NCBI RefSeq assembly: GCF_008930665.1
Contig: NZ_PQMG01000001.1
Location: 558,001-622,000, forward strand
Source: Corynebacterium sp. 74A
GTDB taxonomy: Bacteria; Actinomycetota; Actinomycetes; Mycobacteriales; Mycobacteriaceae
Reading direction: 5' to 3'
DNA: 64,000 nucleotides
In this document: piece after piece, positions 43,425 to 53,882 of the stretch
Numbering within the stretch: the first letter of the stretch is position 1
How the letters are laid out: every line of letters begins with the position of its first letter
Position numbers and translations under genes: made by a program
Notes under the pieces: model-generated
The model's database searches: none
What the model was told of the DNA's origin: nothing
The model's input: only the letters and a program-made list of their open reading frames with translations

Positions 43425-44327
43425 CTATTTCTTGTCTTTTTTGGACTTCTTCGACTTCTTGCTCTTCTTGTCCTTCTTCGAGCCGCCCTCGAGCTTGCGC
43501 TTTTCCAGCTTCGCGGCCACATCTGGCACATAGCGGAAATCGGAGCGCGGCGGCCGGTCGTAGTTGGTTTCCGACTCTGGGCGCTCGGGGATCTCCGGCA
43601 GCTCGCGGTCGATCTTCTCATAGGGAATCGTGGACAGCAGGTGGCTGATCACGTTAATGCGGGAGCGCTTCTTATCCTCGGATTCCACGGTGTACCACGG
43701 CGCGGAGGGGATGTCGGTGTGGATGAACATCTCGTCTTTGGCGCGGGAGTAGTCCTCCCAGCGGGTGATGGACTGCAGATCCATCGGTGAGAGCTTCCAG
43801 CGGCGCAGCGGATCATTGCGACGCGACCGGAAGCGCTTCACCTGCTCCTCATCAGAGACGGAGAACCAGTACTTGCGCAGCATGATTCCGTCTTCCACCA
43901 GCAGCCGCTCGAAGATGGGGGCCTGGTGCAGGAAGCGACGGTACTCAGCGGAGGTGCAAAAGCCCATCACGCGTTCCACGCCGGCGCGGTTGTACCACGA
44001 ACGGTCAAAGATCACGATCTCACCGGCGGTGGGCAGGCGCTCAATATAGCGCTGGAAGTACCACTGGCCCTGCTCGCGGGAGTTCGGCGCGGGCAATGCC
44101 TCGATGCGGCAGGTACGCGGGTTGAGGTACTGAGTGATGCGCTTGATCGCGGAGCCCTTGCCGGCAGCGTCGCGGCCTTCCATGACGATCACCACGCGGG
44201 CACCGGTTTCCACCACCCATTGCTGCATATCCACCAGCTCAGCTTGGAGGTGCTTCAGCTCTTCCTCATAGGCCTTTTTCGATAGCTTCGGCGGGTCAGT
44301 GAAATCCTTTGTGTCCTTCTTGCTCAT
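43425..44327 (-). CDS. ppk2: Polyphosphate kinase 2 (PPK2 family)
   Basis: This protein has 300 residues from ATG 44327. The Walker A is MEGRDAAGKGSAIKR, Walker B lies in IVIFDRSWYNRAGVERVMGF, and a lid region includes RSRRNDPLRRWKLSPMDLQS. The family moves phosphate between polyphosphate and nucleotides (GDP/ADP to GTP/ATP). The C-terminus is a run of Lys/Ser repeats (KKSKKSKKSKKDKK), perhaps for binding polyphosphate or nucleic acid. TACTCT ends 7 nt before the ATG with no ribosome site, so a leaderless mRNA is likely. Confidence 0.92.
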   Translation of the reverse strand: MSKKDTKDFTDPPKLSKKAYEEELKHLQAELVDMQQWVVETGARVVIVMEGRDAAGKGSAIKRITQYLNPRTCRIEALPAPNSREQGQWYFQRYIERLPTAGEIVIFDRSWYNRAGVERVMGFCTSAEYRRFLHQAPIFERLLVEDGIMLRKYWFSVSDEEQVKRFRSRRNDPLRRWKLSPMDLQSITRWEDYSRAKDEMFIHTDIPSAPWYTVESEDKKRSRINVISHLLSTIPYEKIDRELPEIPERPESETNYDRPPRSDFRYVPDVAAKLEKRKLEGGSKKDKKSKKSKKSKKDKK

Positions 44328-44433
44328 GAACACCAGAGTACCTTAAGAATCGCTGAAAAAATCACTCTATTCAGCATTAAGGGGCCAGTCCACATCGCGT
44401 GTCCTAGCCCCTAACGCCGCTACCCTTCGGCTA

Positions 44434-44760
44434 TTACTCCTCCACGGAGAATTCAGCCATCTTATCCCACTCGGTTTTGCCCTCGATCAGGGTGTTGATG
44501 ATCTCCGGGGTCTTCACCAACAGGCGCGGCATATCCACACATGCCTTCTGGAAGTGATCGGAGTTCACGTGCGGCTCCGCAGCGTCGTCCTTGAAGCCCT
44601 CGATGAGGATATAGCTGTTCGGTTCGTCGGTGGAGCGGTACCACTCAAAGAAGAGATTGCCCTCCTCAGCCCGGGTGGCCTCGGTGAACTCGGCGACTTC
44701 CTGGCGGAAGGTCTCCACGTACTCGTCCTTGACGGTGAATTTCACATTGATCAAGATCAT
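44434..44760 (-). CDS. ABM-domain protein (putative quinol monooxygenase, YgiN-like)
   Basis: This 108-residue protein contains a full antibiotic-biosynthesis-monooxygenase domain: MILINVKFTVKDEYVETFRQ, EEGNLFFEWYRSTDEPNSYI and FQKACVDMPRLL. Such dimeric ferredoxin-like proteins oxidise quinols or degrade haem; the actual substrate cannot be read from sequence. The start is ATG 44760. TAGGCT ends 6 nt upstream on the complement, so it may be leaderless. Confidence 0.82.
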   Translation of the reverse strand: MILINVKFTVKDEYVETFRQEVAEFTEATRAEEGNLFFEWYRSTDEPNSYILIEGFKDDAAEPHVNSDHFQKACVDMPRLLVKTPEIINTLIEGKTEWDKMAEFSVEE

Positions 44761-44801
44761 GGCCCCAGCCTACGAAAAATCCGCCCCCACGGCCACCAGC
44801 G

Positions 44802-46598
44802 CTAGGCTTCCATCTGCTCGCCCAACTCTAGCCACTGCATTTCCAGCTCCTCAGCGCGCGCTGCCGCGTCTTTGAGCTTGGCGTCCAACCCGATCATCGC
44901 CTCTTGATCCACCGCCTGCGCTGCGGCAGCCATCTGCTCATTGAGGGAGTCGATCTCCGCGCGCACCTTGTCCAGCTTGCGCTCGGTGGCGGACAACTTC
45001 TTCGACAGCGCCCGCCACTGCTTCTGATCCACCTTCTTTTCGCTTGACGACGCCTCCTTCGTGCCCACATTCAGTGGCCCCGAACCTTCCGCCGCTGCCA
45101 TCTCATCGCGGCGAGTGAGATACTGCTCAATTCCGCCCGGCAGGTTGGTGAGCGCACCATCTCCGAACAGCGCCCACGTGGAATCCGCGATGCGCTCAAT
45201 CAAGTAGCGGTCGTGGGAGATCACCACCAAGGTGCCCGGCCAGGAGTCCAACAAGGATTCCAGCTCTTGCAGGGTATCGATATCGAGATCGTTGGTCGGC
45301 TCGTCGAGAAGCAGCACATTGGGTTCCGCCATGAGCACGCGGGTCAGTTGTAGCCGCCGCCGCTCGCCGCCGGAAAGATCCTTGATCGGAGTGCGCTGGC
45401 GTTTGGCGGAAAAGCCTAAGCGCTCCGCGAGCTGCGAGGCCGAGAGCTGTTTTTTGCCCAGCTCCACATAGCTGGCCACATCCTCCACCGCATCAAGCAC
45501 GCGGCGCTCGGGATCGAGGTCATCTAATTCTTGGCGCAGCCAGCCCAGCCGCACCGTTTTGCCCTCGATGCGGCGCCCAGCATCAAGCGCATGCTCCCCC
45601 GCAAGGGCCCGCAGCAGGGTGGTTTTGCCCGAGCCATTCACCCCGACTAGGCCGATGCGCTCGCCCGGCGCGAGCCGCCAGGTGAGATCCTGCACCAGCA
45701 CCCGGCCATCGGGGGTGGAGATCGTGGCATCTTCGAGCTCAATGACCACTTTTCCTTGGCGGCGCTTGGAGAAGGCCATGAGCTCCACGGTGTCGCGCGG
45801 GGCCGGCACATCGGAGATCAGCGCCTCGGCGGCCTCAATCCGGTAGCGCGGCTTCGAGGTGCGGGCCGGTGCCCCACGACGCAGCCACGCCAGTTCCTTG
45901 CGGGCGAGGTTGCGGCGGCGCTGTTCCATCGCATCCGCCTGGCGGGCGCGCTCGGCGCGAGCGAAGGTCCAGTCGTTATAGCCTCCCTCATACACGTCCA
46001 CGGTGCCGTCGTGGACCTCCCAGGTGTGGGTGGCCACGGTGTCGAGGAACCAGCGATCGTGGGTGACCACCACCACCGCGAGATTGCGCTGGAGCAGATG
46101 ATCGGCCAACCAACGCACGCCTTCCACGTCCAAGTGGTTGGTGGGCTCATCGAGCACCACCAGATCCAGCTCGCGCACCAGCGCGGCAGCTAGGTGGGTG
46201 CGGCGACGCTCACCGCCCGAGAGCGCAGAGACTGGGGTATCCAATCCGAGATCCACGATCCCGAGACCCGAGAGCACGTCACGCACCTTGGCATTAGAGG
46301 CCCACTCATAGGTTTCTAGCCCCAGCTGCTCCAGCACGACCTCCCCCACGGTGCGGGTATCGTCCAGCTTGGCCCGCTGCGTCACCACGGCAAGGCGCAG
46401 CTCCTTATTGTGGGAGACCCGTCCCGAATCCGGGTCGAGTTGCCCGGAGAGGATCTCAATGAGGGTGGTTTTACCACCTCCATTCAGCCCCACCACGCCG
46501 ATCCGATCGTGCGATTGCACGCCAAGGCTCACGGAGTCGAGCAGGGTCTTCATCCCGAAGCTCTGGGTGACATTTTCTAGGTTGATCAAATTAGCCAC
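44802..46598 (-). CDS. ABC-F family ATPase
   Basis: This protein has 598 residues from GTG 46598. It has two ABC domains on one chain, with Walker A GLNGGGKTT and GVNGSGKTT and signatures LSGGERRRTHL and LSGGERRRLQL, a linker between, and a C-terminal coiled coil (about 540-598). It has no membrane segments. ABC-F proteins act on the ribosome (translation factors of the EttA/Uup type or antibiotic protection). The coiled-coil C-terminus and its place after ispE suggest the Uup-like housekeeping type common in actinobacteria. Confidence 0.9.
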   Translation of the reverse strand: MANLINLENVTQSFGMKTLLDSVSLGVQSHDRIGVVGLNGGGKTTLIEILSGQLDPDSGRVSHNKELRLAVVTQRAKLDDTRTVGEVVLEQLGLETYEWASNAKVRDVLSGLGIVDLGLDTPVSALSGGERRRTHLAAALVRELDLVVLDEPTNHLDVEGVRWLADHLLQRNLAVVVVTHDRWFLDTVATHTWEVHDGTVDVYEGGYNDWTFARAERARQADAMEQRRRNLARKELAWLRRGAPARTSKPRYRIEAAEALISDVPAPRDTVELMAFSKRRQGKVVIELEDATISTPDGRVLVQDLTWRLAPGERIGLVGVNGSGKTTLLRALAGEHALDAGRRIEGKTVRLGWLRQELDDLDPERRVLDAVEDVASYVELGKKQLSASQLAERLGFSAKRQRTPIKDLSGGERRRLQLTRVLMAEPNVLLLDEPTNDLDIDTLQELESLLDSWPGTLVVISHDRYLIERIADSTWALFGDGALTNLPGGIEQYLTRRDEMAAAEGSGPLNVGTKEASSSEKKVDQKQWRALSKKLSATERKLDKVRAEIDSLNEQMAAAAQAVDQEAMIGLDAKLKDAAARAEELEMQWLELGEQMEA

Positions 46599-46662
46599 GT
46601 CGGCAGGTATGTCCTTCTCACTAGTCGGCGTCGAAAGGTGGGCGAACTACGTTGTATACGGC

Positions 46663-47610
46663 TTAAGACTCGAGTGTTTCTATACCGCGAGCCACGGTGT
46701 GTACGGCGAAGGCATCGAAAACGGTGCCCGAATCGCGCAGCTCCTCGGCCACGGCCTCGGACGCCTCGGCGCTCTCGCACAGAAATGCCATAGTGGGTCC
46801 CGAGCCGGAAACCATACCGGCGAGTGCACCCGCGGCCGTGCCGGCGGCGAGGGTGGCCCGCAGCGTCGGCATCAGCGACAGCGCCGCCGGCTGCAAGTCA
46901 TTCTGTAGCTGCCGCGCCACCGCGGCCGGATCACCGCTGAGTAAAGCGGTAGCTAGGGCGCTAGTGTCTGTGCTGGGCGCACCGGCCTTGCCGGCTTGGC
47001 GCATCTCATCGAGCTTGCGAAACACCTCAGGGGTGCGCAGCCCCTGCTTCTGAATCCCTAGGGCCAAGTGATAGGTGCCGCGGCTGAGCATCGGCACCAG
47101 CTGCTCCCCGCGGCCGGTGCCTAACTGCGTGCCACCTACGAGGCTAAAGGGCACATCCGAGCCGAGCTCGGCGGCGATCTCTAGCACCCGCTCCTGTGGC
47201 AAGGGTCCGTAGCCCTGGAGCGCATGCAGCACGGCGGCAGCATCCGCGGAGCCGCCGGCCATGCCACCAGCGGTGGGGATACCTTTGTGGATGTGGATAT
47301 CTATCACCGGCAGGGTGATATCCGAGTTCTGTCTGCGTAGCTCCTGCAGATAGCGGGTGGCGGCGCCCACCACGAGATTGCTGGCGTCAAGCGGCACCGC
47401 GCTAGCGGCCAGGCCCGAGGCGCTCACCGCGCCCACATATTCGCTCAAGCGCGCCGGCCCCGCAGCGGGGCTGAGTCGCACCACATTGTGATTGGACAGA
47501 GATTGAAAAACGCTCGTCAACTCGTGGAACCCATCCTCGCGGGCCGCCCCTACTCCGAGAAAAAGGTTGATTTTGGCGCAGGCCCGCACCGAGGTGCTCG
47601 CTAAGCTCAT
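46663..47610 (-). CDS. ispE: 4-diphosphocytidyl-2-C-methyl-D-erythritol kinase
   Basis: This 315-residue GHMP kinase acts in the MEP isoprenoid pathway. Substrate-binding RACAKINLFLGVGAAREDGF is at the N-terminus, the ATP-binding glycine loop is PTAGGMAGGSADAAA, and the C-terminal GHMP motif is AGMVSGSGPTMAFL. Its ATG at 47610 overlaps the ksgA stop by 4 nt. Order metG-tatD-rpf-ksgA-ispE-ABC-F is conserved in actinobacteria. Confidence 0.95.
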   Translation of the reverse strand: MSLASTSVRACAKINLFLGVGAAREDGFHELTSVFQSLSNHNVVRLSPAAGPARLSEYVGAVSASGLAASAVPLDASNLVVGAATRYLQELRRQNSDITLPVIDIHIHKGIPTAGGMAGGSADAAAVLHALQGYGPLPQERVLEIAAELGSDVPFSLVGGTQLGTGRGEQLVPMLSRGTYHLALGIQKQGLRTPEVFRKLDEMRQAGKAGAPSTDTSALATALLSGDPAAVARQLQNDLQPAALSLMPTLRATLAAGTAAGALAGMVSGSGPTMAFLCESAEASEAVAEELRDSGTVFDAFAVHTVARGIETLES

Positions 47611-48527
47611 TCCGCGGCCTCCTCTCGGGCGGCCAGGGCGATATCGACGAACTCACGCACCCCGAGGCGTTCGCCGCGCAATGTGGGATCGATGCCGGCG
47701 CGGCTAAGGATCGCCGCGCTGCGCTCGCCTGAGCCGAAGTGCCCCGAGAGTGCGGCCCGCAGGGTTTTGCGGCGCTGGGCGAAGGCGGCATCCACGATGG
47801 GAAATACCTCCGCGGCACTGGCCTGCCAGGGCATATTCTCGCGCTCATAGCAATCGATACGCACCAGACCAGAGTCGATCTTCGGGGCCGGCCAGAACAC
47901 GTTCTTGCCCACCAGCCCAGCGCGGCGCACTTGTCCGTAGTAGGCGGCTTTCACACTGGGCACCCCATAGATTTTGCTGCCCGGCGCGGCGGCGAGCCGA
48001 TCGGCCACTTCCTTTTGCACCATCACCAATACCCGCCGCAGGGAGGGAAACTCCGCCAAGATGTGCATGAGCACCGGCACGGAGACGTTATAGGGCAAGT
48101 TCGCCGCCAACACCGTCGGCGCCACGGCGCAGTCACTGCGCTGGAACTCCAAGGCGTTGCGATTGTGCACGCTGAGGGTCGCTGCGGCGGCACCGGCGCG
48201 AGCGGCCGCGGTGGCCGGTAGCTCTCCGGCGAGCCGCGGATCGATCTCCACGACCGTCACCGAGCGGGCCACCTCCAGCAATCCGAGAGTGAGCGAACCA
48301 AGCCCTGGGCCGATCTCGATCACATCGTCCGCGCCGGTGATCTCGGCGGCGGCGATGATCATCCGGACGGTGTTGGGATCGTGCAGGAAGTTCTGCCCCA
48401 GCTTCTTCGTCGGGCTCACATCGAGTTTCTCGGCGAGCTCGCGAATCTCCTTCGGGCCAAGCAGCTGGACGGCGCTGCCCTGCGGGGACACTCCTCCATC
48501 CTCGGCATGCGGCGGTGCGGTAGTCAT
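47607..48527 (-). CDS. ksgA: 16S rRNA (adenine1518/1519-N6,N6)-dimethyltransferase
   Basis: This 306-residue RsmA/KsgA enzyme dimethylates two adenines in helix 45. Motifs are KKLGQNFLHDPNTV at the N-terminus, SAM-binding VIEIGPGLGSLTLGLL, and catalytic ANLPYNVSVPVL. Length is a little above E. coli KsgA (273), with extra residues at the N-terminus. ATG 48527 is the start. It is coupled to ispE by the stop/start overlap. Confidence 0.96.
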   Translation of the reverse strand: MTTAPPHAEDGGVSPQGSAVQLLGPKEIRELAEKLDVSPTKKLGQNFLHDPNTVRMIIAAAEITGADDVIEIGPGLGSLTLGLLEVARSVTVVEIDPRLAGELPATAAARAGAAAATLSVHNRNALEFQRSDCAVAPTVLAANLPYNVSVPVLMHILAEFPSLRRVLVMVQKEVADRLAAAPGSKIYGVPSVKAAYYGQVRRAGLVGKNVFWPAPKIDSGLVRIDCYERENMPWQASAAEVFPIVDAAFAQRRKTLRAALSGHFGSGERSAAILSRAGIDPTLRGERLGVREFVDIALAAREEAAE

Positions 48528-48670
48528 AGTTTCTTCAGTGTAGTGGCTGATCCATTACCTCCCACTACCGAGGCGGCGGAGATAGCACGAAGCGCCCACC
48601 ACAGAGGGCGGGCGCAGCAGGCAGCGGACGCGAGCAGGAACTCGCCGACCCACCCGAGCGAGCAGGGTGC

Positions 48671-50267
<1,597 letters not shown>

Positions 50268-51140
50268 ATGCCCAGCCCCACTGATATCCCCGCCGGCCTA
50301 CTCCGCGAGCACAGCATCGCACTTGTCGTCGCCGATATGGATGGCACCCTGCTGGGCGATGATCACATGATCCCAGAAGGGTTCTGGCCGCTGCTCAACC
50401 GCCTGAACCGCGCTGGTATCAGCTTTGCCCCTGCCTCGGGGCGGCAATACGCCACCTTGCGCGAGCAGTTCGCCCACCCCGCCGCAGACAACCCGCCACG
50501 CAACTTCATTGCAGAAAATGGCACCAATGTGGTGCTCGATGACACCACGGTGTCGAGCAGCACGATCTCCCCAGACATCGTGGGCAAGGTACTGGACACA
50601 ATCGCTCGGCTGCGCGACCGCGGCCACGATATCGGCATTGTGGCCTGCACCCCCGAGGTGGCCTATGTCGATCGCGGCGATGAGGCTTTTCTGGAGCAGA
50701 CGCGGCGCTACTACGCATCGATGCAGCAGGTGGATGCAGTATCCGAGCTCAACCCGGAGGAGATCATCAAGATCGCGGTATTCGGCTTCGACTCGGTGGA
50801 AGAGAGCATCTACCCGCATCTGTCTGAGTTCTACGAGCAGGCACAGGTGACCGTATCCGGTAAGCACTGGATCGACATCATGGCGGCTGACGCCGATAAG
50901 GGTCACGGCCTGCGGGAACTCTGCGCCCAGCTGGGGATCTCGCCCAGCCAGACCTTAGCCTTCGGCGACTACCTCAACGATCTCGAACTGCTCCAGCAGG
51001 CCGGCATCGCCGTGGCCATGGCCAATGCTCACCCGCGCATCGCCGAAAGCGCAGACTTTATCGCGCCCTCCAATAGCGAGCAGGGCGTGCTGCAGGTGCT
51101 CCGCACACTACTCGACGCCCACGATCAGTCCGCGAGCTGA
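50268..51140 (+). CDS. HAD-superfamily hydrolase, Cof type
   Basis: This protein has 290 residues from ATG 50268. Motif I is VVADMDGTLL, motif II lies in FAPASGRQY, and motif IV is FGDYLNDLELL, with a C2B cap as in Cof/YbiV phosphatases of sugar phosphates and cofactors. The substrate cannot be deduced. It is inserted on the opposite strand between tatD and rpfB, and its 3' end overlaps tatD by 16 nt. Confidence 0.9.
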   Translation: MPSPTDIPAGLLREHSIALVVADMDGTLLGDDHMIPEGFWPLLNRLNRAGISFAPASGRQYATLREQFAHPAADNPPRNFIAENGTNVVLDDTTVSSSTISPDIVGKVLDTIARLRDRGHDIGIVACTPEVAYVDRGDEAFLEQTRRYYASMQQVDAVSELNPEEIIKIAVFGFDSVEESIYPHLSEFYEQAQVTVSGKHWIDIMAADADKGHGLRELCAQLGISPSQTLAFGDYLNDLELLQQAGIAVAMANAHPRIAESADFIAPSNSEQGVLQVLRTLLDAHDQSAS

Positions 51141-51949
51141 TACACCCGCCGGAAGTTCGCCGCCACTGCAGCGCTAAACTCCTCGAGCGCCATGCCGCGG
51201 GTCATGGCGATGCACTGGGCGGTGTGGCCGATGAAGGCCGGCTCATTACGGGCGCCGCGGAAAGGCTCGGGCGTCATATAGGGCGCATCCGTTTCATAGA
51301 GAATTTGCTCCATGGGTGCCAAAGCCGCCGCCTGGCGTAATTCATCATTGCGTTTGAAGGTGACATTGCCGGCAAAGGAGAGCACATAGCCGCGCTCGAT
51401 GGCCTCGCGGGCGACCTCCAGCGGCGAGGAAAAGCAGTGCAGAATCACCGTCTTAGGCTGCGGGGAGCTATCGAGCACCCGCAGCAACTCCGCGTCAGCC
51501 TCGCGATTGTGAATCATCAGCGCCTTGCCGCTGCTCACTGCGAGGTCAATATGAAAGCGCAGCGCTTCTTCCTGCGCCTCCAGCGGGGCGCACCACTCTT
51601 CTTTGCCGATCCAGTAGGTATCAAGCCCGGTCTCACCGATGGAGACGCACAGGGGATCGGCGGCCAGTTCGCACAGCCGGGCGCGGGCGGCGTCGTCAAG
51701 CTCACGTGCTCGCGTGGGGTGAATGGCGCACGCCGCCCACACCTGATCGAGCTGCTGCGCCACGGCCAAGGCGGCCTCGGCTTCCGCCAGGCCATCGCCG
51801 ACGGTCACCATGGCCTCTACCCCAGCAGCGCGGGCGCGCTCGACCACCGCGGCCGGCTCATCGGGGCAGGAGGTGAGGTGGGTGTGGGCGTCGATAAGCC
51901 CCGTTGCCCCGGCGAGCGGGGTGGGCGTAGGTCGCTTCTTCTTTCCCAT
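51125..51949 (-). CDS. tatD: TatD-family metal-dependent hydrolase
   Basis: This 274-residue TIM-barrel hydrolase has metal ligands in IDAHTHL (H22, H24), Glu in SIGETGLD, His in IHNRE, His in ILHCFSSP and Asp in ETDAPYMTPEP. TatD proteins are 3'-5' exonucleases or D-aminoacyl hydrolases. It starts 4 nt after the metG stop and is presumably co-transcribed with it. Confidence 0.92.
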   Translation of the reverse strand: MGKKKRPTPTPLAGATGLIDAHTHLTSCPDEPAAVVERARAAGVEAMVTVGDGLAEAEAALAVAQQLDQVWAACAIHPTRARELDDAARARLCELAADPLCVSIGETGLDTYWIGKEEWCAPLEAQEEALRFHIDLAVSSGKALMIHNREADAELLRVLDSSPQPKTVILHCFSSPLEVAREAIERGYVLSFAGNVTFKRNDELRQAAALAPMEQILYETDAPYMTPEPFRGARNEPAFIGHTAQCIAMTRGMALEEFSAAVAANFRRVYQLAD

Positions 51950-51953
51950 GGCT

Positions 51954-53786
51954 CTAGCCTGCCACCGGGGCCCAGGAGGGGCCCTCCTCGGCCAAGGCCG
52001 GGTCGAGCTTCTGGATCAGCGGCTTCGGCTTGGACAGCGGCGTGCCGGGAACACACTCAACGCGCTGCCACGCCGCCTGCTGCTGGGTGTAGTCGCCCAT
52101 GATCACTGGGTAGGTCTTGTTCTTCTCCGGCAGGCCCACACCCACCGGCTCCACCGGCATATCGTCGGCTACCTCGCGCACCTGCGGGGTGGCGGCCCAC
52201 TCACCCTCGCGGCCCAGGGTCTCGTGCACCTTTTGTGCGGTATGCGGGATGAAAGGAGTGAGCATGGTGTTGCAGTCGGATACCACCTGCAGCGCGGTCC
52301 ACAGCACAGTGGCGAGGCGCTCCCGCTGGGTCTCGTCCTTCGCCAGCTTCCACGGCTCATTCTCCGCGATATAGGCATTGGCCTCGCCCACAATGTGCAT
52401 CACCTGGTTGATCGCGGCCTTGAACTTGGAGTGCTCAAGGTTCTCCCCAGCCTCCACGAAGGCCCGCTCGGCCTGTTCCAAGAGCGCCTGCTCGGCGGCG
52501 GTGAGCTCGCCCGGGGTGGGGATCTCGCCAAAGTTCTTATAGGCCATGGACACGGTGCGGTTGACCAGATTGCCCCAGCCATTGGCCAGCTCGTTGTTCA
52601 CGCGGCGCACAAACTCGTCCCAGGTGAAGTCGGTGTCATTATTCTCTGGGCCGGCCACGGCGATGAAATACCGCAGCGGATCGGGGCCGAACTCCTCGAG
52701 GAAGTCCTTGACATAGATCACCACTCCCTTGGAGGAGGAGAACTTCGAGCCCGACATCGTCAAATACTCCGAGGAGACCACCTCGGTGGGCAGATCGAGC
52801 TCGCCGAGCGGGCCGGCCTCACCGCCCTTAGCGCCCTGGCCGCGATAGCCCAGCAGCTCCGCCGGCCAGATCTGGGAGTGGAAGGTGATGTTGTCTTTGC
52901 CCATGAAGTAATAGGACCGGGTCTCTGGGTTGTTCCAGAACTCGCGCCACGCCTCCGGCTCGCCGATGCGATAGGCCCACTCGATGGAGGAGGACAAATA
53001 CCCCACGACCGCGTCGAACCACACATAGAGCTTCTTGGCGTTGTTCTCTTCCCAGCCCTCGATGGGAACGGGCACGCCCCAGTCGATATCGCGGCTCATG
53101 GCGCGCGGGCGGATGTCCTTGAGCAGGTTCATCGAGAACTTCAGCACATTCGGGCGCCAGTCTTTGCGCTCAGTCAGCCACGTCTCCAGCGCCTCGGCGA
53201 GGGCAGGAAGATCGAGGAAAAAGTGCTCCGTCTCGCGGAACTCCGGGGTCTCCCCGTTGAGCTTGGACACCGGATTAATCAGATCCGCTGGGTCCAGCTG
53301 GTTACCGCAGTTATCGCACTGATCGCCGCGGGCGCCATCACAGCCGCAGATCGGGCAGGTGCCCTCAATATAGCGGTCGGGCAGGGTGCGCCCCGTGGAG
53401 GGAGAAATTGCCCCCTGGGTGACTTCCTTGACCATATAGCCGTTGTCATAGAGCCCGCGGAAGAGCTCCTGCACCGTGGCGTAGTGGTTGCGGGTGGTGG
53501 TGCGGGTAAACAGGTCATAGGTCAGCCCCAGCCCGGCGAGATCCTGCACAATCTGGCGATTGTAGCGATCAGCGAGCTCTTGGACGGCCACGCCCTCCTT
53601 CTCCGCCTGCACAAGTAGCGGCGTGCCGTGCTCGTCCGTTCCCGAAATCATCAACACGTTGCGGCCACGCATTCGCTGGTAGCGCGCAAATACATCGGAC
53701 GGTACGCCAAACCCTGCCACGTGACCGATGTGGCGGGGGCCATTGGCGTAGGGCCAAGCTACTGAGACGAGCACAGATTCAGACAT
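51954..53786 (-). CDS. metG: Methionyl-tRNA synthetase
   Basis: This protein has 610 residues from ATG 53786. HIGH is at residues 19-22 ([12 protein letters not shown]), the KMSKS loop reads KFSSSKG, and the connective peptide has a zinc knuckle (CPICG and CDNCG). Anticodon-binding alpha-helical residues follow. No C-terminal tRNA-binding (Trbp111-like) domain is seen, as usual in actinobacteria. The mRNA appears leaderless, and the promoter is overlapped by a palindrome (53812-53828). Confidence 0.96.
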   Translation of the reverse strand: MSESVLVSVAWPYANGPRHIGHVAGFGVPSDVFARYQRMRGRNVLMISGTDEHGTPLLVQAEKEGVAVQELADRYNRQIVQDLAGLGLTYDLFTRTTTRNHYATVQELFRGLYDNGYMVKEVTQGAISPSTGRTLPDRYIEGTCPICGCDGARGDQCDNCGNQLDPADLINPVSKLNGETPEFRETEHFFLDLPALAEALETWLTERKDWRPNVLKFSMNLLKDIRPRAMSRDIDWGVPVPIEGWEENNAKKLYVWFDAVVGYLSSSIEWAYRIGEPEAWREFWNNPETRSYYFMGKDNITFHSQIWPAELLGYRGQGAKGGEAGPLGELDLPTEVVSSEYLTMSGSKFSSSKGVVIYVKDFLEEFGPDPLRYFIAVAGPENNDTDFTWDEFVRRVNNELANGWGNLVNRTVSMAYKNFGEIPTPGELTAAEQALLEQAERAFVEAGENLEHSKFKAAINQVMHIVGEANAYIAENEPWKLAKDETQRERLATVLWTALQVVSDCNTMLTPFIPHTAQKVHETLGREGEWAATPQVREVADDMPVEPVGVGLPEKNKTYPVIMGDYTQQQAAWQRVECVPGTPLSKPKPLIQKLDPALAEEGPSWAPVAG

Positions 53787-53793
53787 GCCTACG

Positions 53794-53828
53794 AGCATAA
53801 TTGATAGACAGCTAAGTCTAAGACTTAG
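53794..53828 (-). promoter_or_regulatory. metG promoter with a palindrome over the -35 box
   Basis: On the complement, -35 TTAGAC (53816-53821) and -10 TATGCT (53794-53799) are 16 nt apart, and the -10 ends 7 nt before the ATG. CTAAGTC-taa-GACTTAG (53812-53828) is a perfect 7-bp palindrome that covers the -35, suggesting an operator. Confidence 0.6.
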
Positions 53829-53837
53829 GCGTCATTC

Positions 53838-53848
53838 GCTTATCGACG
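53838..53848 (+). repeat. Intergenic GCTTATCGACG motif
   Basis: An exact copy, followed by CCACCCTCACGCC. It lies between the iminopeptidase stop and the metG promoter, 10 nt beyond the palindrome. Confidence 0.5.
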
Positions 53849-53882
53849 CCACCCTCACGCCCCGTACCCACCGCCACGGCGC

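Noticed and set aside
43425..43490. Lys/Ser codon repeats at the end of ppk2 as a DNA repeat element
   Set aside because: They are part of the open frame and encode the KKSKK tail.
51810..53618. 602-residue frame antisense to metG and tatD
   Set aside because: It is the shadow of two well supported genes, and its composition is very rich in Leu/Gly/Arg/His as in antisense frames.
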